A DNA stretch of 64,000 nt from Alkalihalobacterium chitinilyticum (GTDB lineage: Bacteria > Bacillota > Bacilli > Bacillales > Bacillaceae_F): the NCBI RefSeq assembly GCF_029028005.1, contig NZ_JAOTPO010000007.1, forward strand, positions 1 to 64,000. Direction: 5' to 3'. Both the position numbers and the translations under genes were made by a program. Positions 50,148 through 60,247 of the stretch are shown here, piece by piece. How positions within the stretch are numbered: position 1 is the stretch's first letter; the number at the start of each line of letters is the position of its first letter. The notes beneath the pieces are model-generated. The model had not been told where the DNA came from and did not search any database. It was given only the letters and a program-made list of their open reading frames with translations.

Positions 50148-51314
50148 ATGAAAATAGCAGTAGCGGGTACGGGCTATGTTGGGTTATCAAATGCAGTATT
50201 ATTAGCACAACATAACGAAGTCATTGCCCTAGATATTGTTCAAGAGAAAGTAGATTTAATCAACAATAAAAAGTCTCCAATCGTGGACAGCGAAATCGAG
50301 GAGTTTTTAGCTGCAAAGGATTTAAACCTAGTAGCAACAACTAATGCTGAGCAGGCATTTAAAGAGGCAGAGTTTGTCATTATTGCTACACCTACAGACT
50401 ACGATCCCGATAAAAATTATTTTAATACACGTTCTGTTGAAAATGTGATTGAAACGGTGCTCTCGATTAACAAAAATGCAGTGATGGTCATTAAATCAAC
50501 GATCCCAGTTGGGTATACAAAAGAAATCAAAGAGAAATACAAAACGGAAAATATTATGTTTTCACCAGAGTTTTTGCGCGAAGGAAAAGCATTGTACGAT
50601 AATTTATATCCATCTCGAATTATTGTCGGTGAAAAATCTGAGCGGGCCAAAGTGTTTGCTGAGCTGTTAGCACAAGGCGCTGTTAAAGAAGACATCCCTG
50701 TTCTTTTTACAGAGTCGACAGAAGCTGAGGCGGTCAAACTATTTTCTAATACGTATTTAGCGATGCGTGTCGCTTATTTCAATGAGTTAGATACCTACGC
50801 TGAACTAAAGGGTTTAAATACAAAAGATATCATTGAAGGTGTTGGTTTAGATCCGCGAATAGGCGGACACTATAATAACCCTTCATTTGGTTATGGCGGA
50901 TACTGTTTACCGAAGGATACGAAACAGCTGCGTGCCAATTATGAAGGCATCCCCAACAACATCATAAGTGCAATTGTCGAAGCAAATGATGCACGTAAAG
51001 ATCATATCGCGTCACAAATTATTGCGGCTCGACCGAAAACCGTCGGGATCTATCGCTTAACGATGAAAACAGATTCTGACAACTTTAGAGCTTCTGCCAT
51101 TCAAGGTATTATGCAGCGGATTAAGGAAGAAGGAATTGAAGTTGTCATATATGAACCGGTATTGGAAGAAAGCCAATTTGAAGGTTTTAAAGTAATTCGT
51201 GAAATAGAAGAGTTTAAGCAAGTATCTGATCTCATTGTTTCTAATCGCCTAGACTCCAGTCTGGAAGATGCCAAAGAAAAAGTATATACACGAGATCTGT
51301 TTAACAGGGATTAA
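50148..51314 (+). CDS. ugd: UDP-glucose 6-dehydrogenase
   Basis: The 388-residue product has the same length as Escherichia coli Ugd and matches it closely. It has an NAD fold [20 protein letters not shown], then [31 protein letters not shown], the catalytic Cys in [15 protein letters not shown], and the C-terminal [11 protein letters not shown]. It oxidises UDP-glucose to UDP-glucuronate, a precursor of teichuronic acid or acidic polysaccharides, which alkaliphiles use in their walls. ATG 50148 has GGAGG seven bases before it. The closeness to the enteric type of Ugd is unusual for a Bacillus TuaD and may reflect transfer. Confidence 0.9.
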   Translation: MKIAVAGTGYVGLSNAVLLAQHNEVIALDIVQEKVDLINNKKSPIVDSEIEEFLAAKDLNLVATTNAEQAFKEAEFVIIATPTDYDPDKNYFNTRSVENVIETVLSINKNAVMVIKSTIPVGYTKEIKEKYKTENIMFSPEFLREGKALYDNLYPSRIIVGEKSERAKVFAELLAQGAVKEDIPVLFTESTEAEAVKLFSNTYLAMRVAYFNELDTYAELKGLNTKDIIEGVGLDPRIGGHYNNPSFGYGGYCLPKDTKQLRANYEGIPNNIISAIVEANDARKDHIASQIIAARPKTVGIYRLTMKTDSDNFRASAIQGIMQRIKEEGIEVVIYEPVLEESQFEGFKVIREIEEFKQVSDLIVSNRLDSSLEDAKEKVYTRDLFNRD

Positions 51315-51328
51315 TATCAAATTAAAAG

Positions 51329-51363
51329 AAGTCGCTGAGTTCATATGCTCAGCGGCTTTTTTG
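51329..51363 (+). terminator. Terminator of ugd
   Basis: AAGTCGCTGAG and CTCAGCGGCTTTTTT pair with one wobble around TTCATATG. It starts 15 bases after the stop. The rest to 51710 is AT-rich without a recognised feature. Confidence 0.75.
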
Positions 51364-51710
51364 TACTTTACATTTAAAATAAACTACAGTTTTTAAACTA
51401 TGAAAATTCGCTAGAGAAGTTCTGCTCTAGATAAATGTTGTTTTTTTTAGTCCATTCATCATTTTAAACGAGAGTTTTGGACTGTGATTCTACAATTCAA
51501 CTTTTAACTACTATTATGTAGATCTATATTATTAATATTTATGTAATTTATGGAAGTATATATATTTATTTGAAAAACGGTATTATAATAATATTTAAAA
51601 AAGTGATTTTTAGGTATTTTAGCACAGGAATAAGGTTTTGGTCAGGTAATGTTCTTTAAATCTATTAAACTCTAATGAAGTTATTCAAAATTGGAAGGAA
51701 GACAGGGAAA

Positions 51711-54700
51711 ATGCGAAAGAAAGTGAATGTGAAAAGAAAGTCATTTATTATTTTTCTGTTAATGTGTTTATTTTTATCAGAAATGAAAATCATTACACTT
51801 GCGAATGAACAAAGTGACTTTATAAGTGAACAAGTAAATTCAATGATCGTAGAAGAGGACGATTCTAGCGATCTTATTGAAGAGCATGCGGAGATATTGG
51901 ACAATCTGAAAGACCCGTTACAACCGACAAAAGATGACCAAGACCCTGAAGTGAAAGAAAATACCGAAGTAGAAAAAACTGATAGTGAAATTGAATGGGA
52001 TGATGTTGAGAAAAAAGAAGAAAGCAATAACTCTAGTAATCATAAGGAAAAAAGTATTAAGCACGCTAAGGATATGGAGAAACAAGTTGAAGACGATGGC
52101 GAAACCACAAATGAAGAAGAGGCTGTACATAGTGTTGAACCAAATGAAACGATTCGAGTCATCGTCGAATTGAATGAGTCGTTTACACCAGAAGGGCAAT
52201 TATCGGCCAAGAACCGTGGAAGTCAAAAAGAAAAAATCAAAGCAGCGCAAGACCGAGTGATTGAAACAATTACTCAAGAAAGTCCGGACAGCATCATGGA
52301 GAGTACGACATTTGAAACGATCCCGTACATGGCGTTAGAAATTGACGCTGAAGGCCTTGAGCTATTAAGTGAAAATGAAAATGTTAAAAATATAACAGAA
52401 GATATTATTGTGTACAAAAATGATGTTGTCAATGATATAGATGTCGTTTTTAGCCCGCAATTGCATCAAACGAATCATGTAATGAATACAAATCGTCCTT
52501 GGTCCTTGGGGTTTACCGGACAAGGAAAAACGATCGCAATACTAGATACTGGGGTCGATAAAAACCATTCGTTTTTGGCCAATAAAGTCGTATCTGAAGC
52601 CTGTTACAGCGGCACAGGTCATTGTCCAGGCGGAGCGACAGAGTTAACAACACCAGGTTCTGCGGTTGATTATGATGGACATGGTACTCATGTTGCAGGT
52701 ATTGCGGCAGGGAAAGGGCAGCAATTCTCAGGGGTTGCTAAAGATTCGAATATTATAGCGATTAATGTTTTGGCGAATAATGGGAATGGTCTATTTTCCG
52801 ATGTCGTCAAAGGATTAGAACGAGTGTATGCTCTTAGAAATCAGTACGATATTACAGCTGTTAATCTAAGCTTAGGTGGCGGAAGATATACTTCGTCCTG
52901 TGACCAGAATTTTAGCAGCATGAAAAATATGGTTGATAATTTGAAAAGTGTTGGTATTGCGACCATTGCAGCTTCTGGAAATGAAAGTTACAAAAATGCC
53001 ATTAGTGCACCAGCCTGTATTTCGTCTGTTATCAGTGTAGGAGCTACGAATAACAGTGATCAGGTGACGTCATTTTCAAATAGTGCAACGTTCCTGGATT
53101 TATTGGCACCTGGCTTTCAAGTGTACTCAGCTATCCCTGGTGGCGGGTTCAGTTTGAAATCCGGTACTTCGATGGCGTCTCCTCAAGTGGCAGGGGGGAT
53201 CACGCTAGTCCAGCAAAGGTATCTAGATGCTACTGTTGATGAATTAGTAACCTATATGAAGCAAAACGGAGTAAACGTAGTTGACTCAGCGAACGGAATT
53301 ACAAAACCAAGGTTAAATTTCACATGGATTGAATCAAGTCTTCCAGCGTTAGATCAAGTACCAAAGCCAACGTGGAATGGCGATGTCATCCAGTGGACTG
53401 GTGTTTCTAATGCGGTACAGTATGAATTGAAACTTTATAAAAATAGTGTAGTTATAGATACAAGAACAGTAGGTGCAAGTGTAAGACAATTTAACTACAG
53501 TTCCAATATGAGTGATCCAGGTGTCTATACCGTTACGGTTCAAGCGATTGCTAATCAGGTTTCGTATAGGAATGGACGGACTTCAACTCCTTCTGATGGA
53601 AATAGTAAGGGTGTTGTATACTTTGAAAATTTTGAAAGTACCGAGGGTGGCTATACGATCTCAGGTTTTAATGCGTCTTGGCAGTGGGGAACTCCTACGA
53701 CTGGTCCAAACTCTGCCCACTCCGGTACGAAGGTTTGGGGGACCAATTTAAGTGGGAGTTATCGAAATCACGAAAGTAGTTTTATTACGTCCCCAACTAT
53801 AAATTTAAGCAATGTAGGGTCGCCGATTACATTAAGTTGGATGCAATATGCAGTGACTGAAAGACATTTTGATTATGTTAATGTTGACATAAGTAAAGAT
53901 GGTGGGCAGACATGGGATCGGATTTACAGAAAAGATGGCTCTATTAGTACAGAGTGGGAAAAGCAAGAATTTGAACTAGATGAAGCTTATGCCGTCCCTA
54001 ATTTTAGAGTTAGATTTGGTATTCAAACGGATTCAATGGTGACTTTCCCGGGTTTTTATATTGATGATGTCGTCATAACAGGTCTTACTATACCAGCTTT
54101 AGGTCAAGTCCAGAAACCGACGTGGAGCGGCGATGTAATTAATTGGACTGGAGTAGCCAATGCTGCACAATATGAGGTGAAATTATATAGAGGTTCAACT
54201 GTTGTTGACACACAAAGAGTCGGTGGGAATGTACGACAATACAACTTTGGATCGAGAATGAGTTCACCAGGCTTTTATACCGTTACTGTCCAGGCGATTG
54301 GAGACCAGCTGAATTACAGGAATGGTGTTCCTTCTGTTCCTTCGAACGAAAATCGAAAGGGAATCGTTTACTTTGAAGATTTTGAGAGTAATAATGGTCA
54401 GTTTACGGTAAGTGGAAGCAACTCTTCATGGCAGTGGGGTGTACCTACTTCGGGTCCTCAGTCTGCTTATTCAGGTACGAAAGTATGGGCTACTAATTTA
54501 GGTGCTGCCTACAATAATAGTGAATCGAGTTTCATCGTTTCACCAACGATTAACTTAAGTAATAGTAGATTGCCTATTACATTAAGTTGGATGCAATTTG
54601 CTGTTACAGAGCGCAACTTTGATTATTTCAATGTTGAAGTAAGTAAAGACGGTGGTCAAACGTGGGAGCGAGTATATCGAGCTGATGGAGTTATTAGTGA

Positions 54701-57248
54701 GAGTTGGGAGCAACAAGAGGTAATATTAAACGAGTCCCATGCTGTTTCCAATTTTAGAGTGAGATTTGGTCTGCAATCAGACCATTCAATTACGGAACTC
54801 GGTCTATATATAGACGATGTGATGGTAACAGCAGGAACTATTCTACAGGATCTAGGGCGTGTTCAACGACCAACGTGGAACGGTGATGTGATCCATTGGA
54901 ACGGTATTGCTAATGCAAACCAGTACGAATTGAAGCTGTACCGAGGTACTAGCCTAGTAGCAACCGAACGAGTAAGTGCATCTACCCATCAATATAATTT
55001 TTCATCACGAATGACAAGTCCAGGCAGATACACTGTAACCGTCCAAGCTTTAGGTAATCAAACTGTTTATAGTGATGGCGAGGTGTCGTTGCCTTCGGAA
55101 GAAAAACGAAAGTTCTCAACACTTCCAACTGTGCAACGTCCAACATGGGGTGGCGACGTCATTCACTGGAACGGTGTGGCGAATGCAAGCCAGTATGAGC
55201 TGAAGTTGTATCGAGGTACAAGTTTGGTAGCGACACAGCGAGTAGGTGCCACGGTCCGTCAGCACAACTTTGCCTCGCAAATGGCGAACCCTGGCAGTTA
55301 CACCGTAACGGTGCAGGCGATTGGGGATCAAACAAATTATCTTGATGGAACGGTTTCATCGCCTTCAGAAGAAAATCGAAAATTTGTTACACTGCCAGTC
55401 GTCCCGCGTCCAACGTGGAATGGTGAGGTCATTCACTGGAGTGGTGTTGAAAATGCAAGTCAGTACGAATTGAAACTGTACCGAGGGACGAGTATAGTGT
55501 TAACACAACGAGTAGGTGCCACGGTCCGTCAGCACAACTTTGCCTCGCAAATGGCGAACCCGGGAAGTTATACCGTAACGGTGCAGGCGATTGGTGATCA
55601 AACCAACTATCTAAACGGTGCGATTTCGGTGCCTTCATTAGAAAATCGAAAAACTGTAACGTTACCGGTTGTCCAGCGTCCAACATGGAATGGTGAGGTC
55701 ATTCACTGGAACGGTGTAGCCAATGCGAGTCAGTATGAATTGAAGCTGTACCGAGGAACAAGTGTAGCAGCGACTCAACGAGTAGGAGGATCCGTTCGTC
55801 ATTATAACTTTGCCTCCCTGATGGCGACCCCAGGAGTCTACACCGTAACGGTCCAAGCAATCGGTGATCAGACAAATTACCAAAATGGAGGAGTCTCTGT
55901 TCCATCGGTGGAGTACCGAAAAACTGTAACGTTACCGGCTGTCCAGCGCCCAACATGGGATGGAGAGGTCATTCATTGGAATAGTGTCGAAAATGCGTTC
56001 CAGTATGAGTTAAAACTGTATCGAGAAGAAAGTATTGTAGAGACGCTGCGAGTCAGTAGCACAACCGTCCAGCACAACTTTGCCTCACAAATGGAAGATC
56101 CGGGCAGATACACCGTAACAGTGCAGGCGATCGGAGACCAAACGAATTATCTGGACGGAAGTGTATCCGCACCGTCGCTAGAGAATCAAATAATTATTGA
56201 ATTGCCAGTTGTCGCAAAACCAACGTGGGACGGTGATGTAATCCGTTGGAACGGTGTTGCAAATGCAAGTCAATATGAACTGAAATTATACCGTGGAAGT
56301 ACATTGGTTCGAACGCAGCGAGTAGGCGGTTCTATTCGCCACTACAATTTTGCCTCAAGAATGGCCAATCCTGGAACTTATCGCGTAACGGTCCAAGCAT
56401 TAGGGAATGGAACGGATTATAGCAACGGCCCAGAATCGGTTCGTTCCAATCAGAAGGTCACATTAAACGTGGTCCAAAAGCCAACATGGAGCGGCGATGT
56501 GATCCGATGGAATAGTGTGGCAAACGCAAGTCATTACGAGCTGAAATTATATCGAGGTAGCACCTTAGTCCGAACGCAACGGGTGAGAGGAACAGTTAGT
56601 CAATACAATTTTGCCTCAAGAATGGAAACGGCAGGAGCATATCGGGTAACGGTGCAAGCGATAGGCAATAACGGAACGTATAGAAATGGTCCGGTTTCAA
56701 CGCGTTCCAATCAAAAGGTAACGTTAAATAAAGTTCAAAAGCCGACATGGAGCGGTGACGTCATCCGTTGGAATGGTGTTGCTAATGCGAGTCAGTATGA
56801 GCTGAAATTATACCGCGGGACGACACTTGTAAGAACTGAACGCGTGAGGGGAACGGTTCGTCAATACAATTTTGCTTCAAGAATGGGGACGGCAGGAGCA
56901 TATCGGGTAACGGTGCAAGCGATAGGCAATAACGGAACGTATAGAAGTGGTCCAGTTTCTACGCGTTCCAATCAAAAAGTGACCTTAAGCAGAGTGCAGA
57001 AACCGACGTGGAATGGCGATGTCATTCGCTGGAACAGTGTAGCCAATGCGAGTCACTATGAGTTAAAATTATACCGTGGAAATACATTAGTTCGAACAGA
57101 GCGTGTACGCGGCAGTGTGCGTCAATACAATTTTAGTTCTCGCATGAAAAACCGTGGTTCCTATACTGTAACGGTGCAAGCGATAGGAAATAATGGAACA
57201 TATAGAAATGGAGCCGTCTCTACCAAATCAAATCAAAGAAGAAAATAA
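51711..57248 (+). CDS. Giant secreted subtilase with 11 repeated domains
   Basis: The 1845-residue product has a signal peptide (SFIIFLLMCLFLSEMKIITL), an acidic linker, an I9-like propeptide (about 140-240) and an S8 domain with Asp in IAILDTGVDKNHSF, His in YDGHGTHVAGIAAG and Ser in SGTSMASPQVAGG. Eleven repeats of about 88 residues follow. Each opens PTWxGxVIxWxxVxNAxxYE and ends with a YTVTVQAIG-like strand, an FN3-like layout. Two jelly-roll (MAM/CUB-like) modules, YFENFESTEGGYTISGF and YFEDFESNNGQFTVSGS, separate repeats 1-2 and 2-3. ATG 51711 follows AGGAAG. No sorting signal is seen, so it is secreted or held by the repeats. Confidence 0.85.
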   Translation: MRKKVNVKRKSFIIFLLMCLFLSEMKIITLANEQSDFISEQVNSMIVEEDDSSDLIEEHAEILDNLKDPLQPTKDDQDPEVKENTEVEKTDSEIEWDDVEKKEESNNSSNHKEKSIKHAKDMEKQVEDDGETTNEEEAVHSVEPNETIRVIVELNESFTPEGQLSAKNRGSQKEKIKAAQDRVIETITQESPDSIMESTTFETIPYMALEIDAEGLELLSENENVKNITEDIIVYKNDVVNDIDVVFSPQLHQTNHVMNTNRPWSLGFTGQGKTIAILDTGVDKNHSFLANKVVSEACYSGTGHCPGGATELTTPGSAVDYDGHGTHVAGIAAGKGQQFSGVAKDSNIIAINVLANNGNGLFSDVVKGLERVYALRNQYDITAVNLSLGGGRYTSSCDQNFSSMKNMVDNLKSVGIATIAASGNESYKNAISAPACISSVISVGATNNSDQVTSFSNSATFLDLLAPGFQVYSAIPGGGFSLKSGTSMASPQVAGGITLVQQRYLDATVDELVTYMKQNGVNVVDSANGITKPRLNFTWIESSLPALDQVPKPTWNGDVIQWTGVSNAVQYELKLYKNSVVIDTRTVGASVRQFNYSSNMSDPGVYTVTVQAIANQVSYRNGRTSTPSDGNSKGVVYFENFESTEGGYTISGFNASWQWGTPTTGPNSAHSGTKVWGTNLSGSYRNHESSFITSPTINLSNVGSPITLSWMQYAVTERHFDYVNVDISKDGGQTWDRIYRKDGSISTEWEKQEFELDEAYAVPNFRVRFGIQTDSMVTFPGFYIDDVVITGLTIPALGQVQKPTWSGDVINWTGVANAAQYEVKLYRGSTVVDTQRVGGNVRQYNFGSRMSSPGFYTVTVQAIGDQLNYRNGVPSVPSNENRKGIVYFEDFESNNGQFTVSGSNSSWQWGVPTSGPQSAYSGTKVWATNLGAAYNNSESSFIVSPTINLSNSRLPITLSWMQFAVTERNFDYFNVEVSKDGGQTWERVYRADGVISESWEQQEVILNESHAVSNFRVRFGLQSDHSITELGLYIDDVMVTAGTILQDLGRVQRPTWNGDVIHWNGIANANQYELKLYRGTSLVATERVSASTHQYNFSSRMTSPGRYTVTVQALGNQTVYSDGEVSLPSEEKRKFSTLPTVQRPTWGGDVIHWNGVANASQYELKLYRGTSLVATQRVGATVRQHNFASQMANPGSYTVTVQAIGDQTNYLDGTVSSPSEENRKFVTLPVVPRPTWNGEVIHWSGVENASQYELKLYRGTSIVLTQRVGATVRQHNFASQMANPGSYTVTVQAIGDQTNYLNGAISVPSLENRKTVTLPVVQRPTWNGEVIHWNGVANASQYELKLYRGTSVAATQRVGGSVRHYNFASLMATPGVYTVTVQAIGDQTNYQNGGVSVPSVEYRKTVTLPAVQRPTWDGEVIHWNSVENAFQYELKLYREESIVETLRVSSTTVQHNFASQMEDPGRYTVTVQAIGDQTNYLDGSVSAPSLENQIIIELPVVAKPTWDGDVIRWNGVANASQYELKLYRGSTLVRTQRVGGSIRHYNFASRMANPGTYRVTVQALGNGTDYSNGPESVRSNQKVTLNVVQKPTWSGDVIRWNSVANASHYELKLYRGSTLVRTQRVRGTVSQYNFASRMETAGAYRVTVQAIGNNGTYRNGPVSTRSNQKVTLNKVQKPTWSGDVIRWNGVANASQYELKLYRGTTLVRTERVRGTVRQYNFASRMGTAGAYRVTVQAIGNNGTYRSGPVSTRSNQKVTLSRVQKPTWNGDVIRWNSVANASHYELKLYRGNTLVRTERVRGSVRQYNFSSRMKNRGSYTVTVQAIGNNGTYRNGAVSTKSNQRRK

Positions 57249-57262
57249 CCTATTAGAAATGA

Positions 57263-57301
57263 ATGACTCTCGTTAGCTAAATGGGAGTCAATCTTTTTTT
57301 T
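57263..57301 (+). terminator. Terminator of the giant subtilase
   Basis: TGACTCTC and GGGAGTCA pair around a 11-base loop and are followed by ATC and eight T. The rest to 57584 shows nothing more. Confidence 0.65.
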
Positions 57302-57584
57302 GAGCAATAAGTTTCCCGTAAAGCATTGATACAAATGGGGTTAAGTTCAATCTTTTTAGAGGTGGTGTTGTATAGAAAAACAGAAATTATTTGGGGAGAG
57401 TGCCTGTAATCTGTATAAAACATGTAGAAAATTGCGAATATTTGTCAAAAAGAAAAAATTGGAAGTTTTAAAGTCAAATAATATAATAGAATAAGATTTA
57501 CTGAACTAGTTATTTCTTTATGCATCAAAAGTTCTGTAAATGCATTGAATTACAGGAGAGTGTTTAGTTGGAAAAGGTCATAGG

Positions 57585-57799
57585 TACCGAAAGTCCATGG
57601 ACACGAAGTATATCGCAGTACATCTAGAGATAGGAAATACAATAGAGTAGGAACGGTTACAAGTGGCAGTAAAGTAAACTATACGAATAAGAGCTTGAGA
57701 GCAGGAAGAACATATCATTACAAAGTTAGAGCTTATCGTACAGTAAATGGAAAAAAAGTATACAGTAACTACTCTAAAGTACGTTCGTATAAACACTAA
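57585..57799 (+). pseudogene. Remnant of an FN3-domain protein
   Basis: In the frame ending at TAA 57797-57799 the plus strand reads HGHEVYRSTSRDRKYNRVGT, then GSKVNYTNKSLRAGRTYHYK and VRAYRTVNGKKVYSNYS. This is the second half of a typical bacillar fibronectin-III domain. Upstream the frame meets TAG before any start with a ribosome site, so only the C-terminal end of a former gene is left. It differs in sequence from the repeats of the subtilase before it. A terminator-like hairpin follows at 57828. Confidence 0.6.
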
Positions 57800-57827
57800 G
57801 GAGCACGTTAATTTCTAATGGTTATTA

Positions 57828-57866
57828 AAGAGAATGGTTTGGAGTTAGCTCGAGCCATTCTCTCTT
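57828..57866. terminator. Hairpin after the FN3 remnant
   Basis: AGAGAATGG and CCATTCTCT form a perfect 9-bp stem; the loop contains TTAGCTCGAG. Its survival suggests that the FN3 gene was once expressed. Confidence 0.6.
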
Positions 57867-57966
57867 ACCTCTAAAAGAGTTGTGAGCGACGTCGTTTTCT
57901 AGAGTTAAAAAAGTGATAACGGAAAAGCTGCTGATTACTGTTACTTCCGAAAGGAGAAAACCTAGG

Positions 57967-58713
57967 ATGTTAACAAAATACCTGATGAATATTAATTATT
58001 TTTTATTAGCGGCGACTATGTTATTAAGTATATTATTCATAGCTTTTGTCGTTTTTCATTCTGGTTTAGAAAAATGGAATAGAAAACAAAGATGGAATAA
58101 AGTGGTTACAAATAAAACTAGAGAGATTAAAATCTCAAAACAGGAAGTCAACAATCCTGAAATGGGACATCCTTTAAATGAAGATGAAATTGAAAATTTC
58201 TTACAGACGCTCGACCCTTCCTTGTTAGCAGGTATTGAAAATATCATATTAACCAATCGTTTGGATTATATGAATATTAGTTATTTTGGCAGTTATAGTC
58301 CTTTTCGTTCTTTTCATACGGAAGAGGGGGCAACTATTAACTTATATCCACTCGAAATGGAAGGGGATCTGTACAAGTATTATGCACCAATCAGTATTAC
58401 TAGGAGATTAGGTCCAAATAACAATTTTCCAACGAATGAAGCCTTTTACTTTCTCCTTGAGAAAGATGTCGCCAAACAAGAGATGTTGTTTACGCTAGGT
58501 CACGAAATAGCTCATAGTTATTACTATATTAAAGATCAAGTTTTATTTGGAGAAGAATTAGAATTGCAATGTGATCAATTCTCCCGAGGTTTGGGATGCC
58601 AGTCGCTGATCTTCGATAATTACTTTTCGGAGAGTAATCCACTTTATCGGGCTGGAGTTCGAATTGGTTATATCCATGAGTTAAATAAAAAGACAATAAG
58701 TCAAAGAAGCTGA
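57967..58713 (+). CDS. Membrane-anchored HExxH metallopeptidase-like protein
   Basis: The 248-residue product has one N-terminal membrane helix (FLLAATMLLSILFIAFVVFH) and a basic stretch. The C-terminal part has TLGHEIAHSYYYI (HExxH) with a possible third ligand Glu in GEELELQCDQFSRG, the spacing of gluzincins such as M48-like enzymes. This suggests a zinc peptidase; orientation in the membrane cannot be told. ATG 57967 follows AAGGAG with 10-base spacing. The next gene, 36 bases on, is probably in the same operon. Confidence 0.7.
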   Translation: MLTKYLMNINYFLLAATMLLSILFIAFVVFHSGLEKWNRKQRWNKVVTNKTREIKISKQEVNNPEMGHPLNEDEIENFLQTLDPSLLAGIENIILTNRLDYMNISYFGSYSPFRSFHTEEGATINLYPLEMEGDLYKYYAPISITRRLGPNNNFPTNEAFYFLLEKDVAKQEMLFTLGHEIAHSYYYIKDQVLFGEELELQCDQFSRGLGCQSLIFDNYFSESNPLYRAGVRIGYIHELNKKTISQRS

Positions 58714-58749
58714 GTTTTTAATAAGAAAAGTAGAGGATGTGTTGAAATA

Positions 58750-59085
58750 ATGGAATCTATATTTGGAGTTATTATTGGCTTATTTTTTATTTTATTTATT
58801 CCGTTACAAATCGTTTTTGCCATTATTATAAAAATAGAAGTATTTAAATTAAGAAAAAAGGATCGAATAACAGAAGATGATGCGAGTGATTTTTTGAAAA
58901 GTATGCGTTATGTACTTTGGGTGCCTTATACTACCAAATATTTTTCACGCATGCGAGAAGCTTATCGTTACATTTATGATAGCCCTTTAGTCAGTTTTGA
59001 AATGAAAAGAAAAGTACATAAGTCTTTAAAAAGGCGTTTAGTGAAAGGGATCCCTGCTCCAAAGGCATATCAAAAGATTTCTTAG
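58750..59085 (+). CDS. Small membrane protein downstream of the metallopeptidase
   Basis: The 111-residue product has one hydrophobic helix (IFGVIIGLFFILFIPLQIVF) and a basic cytoplasmic tail (SMRYVLWVPYTTKYFSRMRE; KRKVHKSLKRRLVKGIPAP). AGAGGATG lies before the ATG. It could be a regulator or partner of the peptidase; no family was recognised. Confidence 0.65.
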   Translation: MESIFGVIIGLFFILFIPLQIVFAIIIKIEVFKLRKKDRITEDDASDFLKSMRYVLWVPYTTKYFSRMREAYRYIYDSPLVSFEMKRKVHKSLKRRLVKGIPAPKAYQKIS

Positions 59086-59197
59086 TCAAAGATACTATTT
59101 TGAACGATCTTCTTTTTATTTTATTATCCTTATATGCTTGTGCTGCATAGGATAAGCTAGATTTTTTTAAACCAATAGAAAAGAAATATTTGTTAAT

Positions 59198-59230
59198 AAA
59201 ACAACCGCTAAGTCTTAACGGTTGTTTTAT
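59198..59230. terminator. Bidirectional terminator
   Basis: AAAACAACCG and CGGTTGTTTT form a perfect 10-bp stem between convergent genes ending at 59085 and 59309. Confidence 0.75.
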
Positions 59231-59308
59231 TAACAATGTATGCTAACTTTTTGACTCGCGAGGTTTAACATCTCTCATACAGTGCCGTATTACTAATTTT
59301 ACAAAACA

Positions 59309-60094
59309 TTACTGGGAAACAAAATAGTTAATCATGTATTCAGCCCATAAGTCGTGGCCTCGTTCATTTGGGTGTACTCCCGTTAAAAATTCTTTAATGT
59401 CATCATCCTCCACATCAGGCCATGCCTGCCAGTGGTCTAAATACTCATAACCGGAATTGAGAGTAAACTCTTTTAAACGGTCCACTTGTTCTAAGTAAAT
59501 GGTTGGTCTATAAATTGGGTTAGGTGGCTTAATGATGAAGAAGGCTTCAGGTGCTTCTTCTTTGATGGTTGCAAGTAGTTTCTCGATATTCTCTATGGTA
59601 TTATCCACCTTTACAATTCCATTATCATTTAATAGCAAAGGCTCGAGTATTAACACATCTGGTTTAATGGCAGCGGCCTTAGAATGAGCGTTAATTTCTA
59701 TAAAGTGATTTGTACTCATATCCTCTAAATTCATAGTCTCTAATTCGAAATTGGCACCTGCATAATTTTCAGTTAAAGCATCTATTAATTGAAAGGGCCA
59801 CGAAGAATTTTCAGGCGTGCTATTAAAATTTGCATCTGAACCAATAACTAATAAAGTTATGTTTTCATTTGCTTCGAATTTGTGAAATAATTTTTCTCTA
59901 AGCGCGTCACTCATATTAGCAGTAAGTCCCACCAATTCCTCAAGATCTACAGTAGAACTTACACTTGAATCTAAAAGTTGTTGTTCTTTTGCTGATTTTC
60001 CTATCGAATCCAGTTTATTATCGTAATGTACTTTTCCAAAGATGATTATACCGACAGCAACTAGGCAAAAAAATGGTATTGCTAGTTTTTTCAC
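59309..60094 (-). CDS. Membrane-anchored SGNH hydrolase-like protein, paralogue 1
   Basis: The 261-residue product has an N-terminal membrane helix ending FGKVHYDNKL. The extracytoplasmic domain has a GS motif in LLVIGSDAN, VLILEPLLLND, IKPPNPIYRP, YLDHWQAWP and a C-terminal VHPNERGHDLWAEYM with the catalytic-type His. It belongs to the SGNH/GDSL superfamily of esterases, often deacetylases of wall polymers. GTG 60094 follows GGGAG. It is about 40 percent alike (by eye) to the gene at 61960 and transcribed in the opposite direction, away from the repeat protein at 60248. Confidence 0.8.
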   Translation of the reverse strand: MKKLAIPFFCLVAVGIIIFGKVHYDNKLDSIGKSAKEQQLLDSSVSSTVDLEELVGLTANMSDALREKLFHKFEANENITLLVIGSDANFNSTPENSSWPFQLIDALTENYAGANFELETMNLEDMSTNHFIEINAHSKAAAIKPDVLILEPLLLNDNGIVKVDNTIENIEKLLATIKEEAPEAFFIIKPPNPIYRPTIYLEQVDRLKEFTLNSGYEYLDHWQAWPDVEDDDIKEFLTGVHPNERGHDLWAEYMINYFVSQ

Positions 60095-60247
60095 AGAGAC
60101 CAACTCCCATATTGTTTTACATCTCATATTATATACTTTTTTTTCTATTAAAAATAAGAGATCTTACAAGTTTTTTACAAAATATGATAGGATTATAGAA
60201 AATACTACAAGATGGAAAATTAGTGTACATCAGTATTGGAGGAGAAC

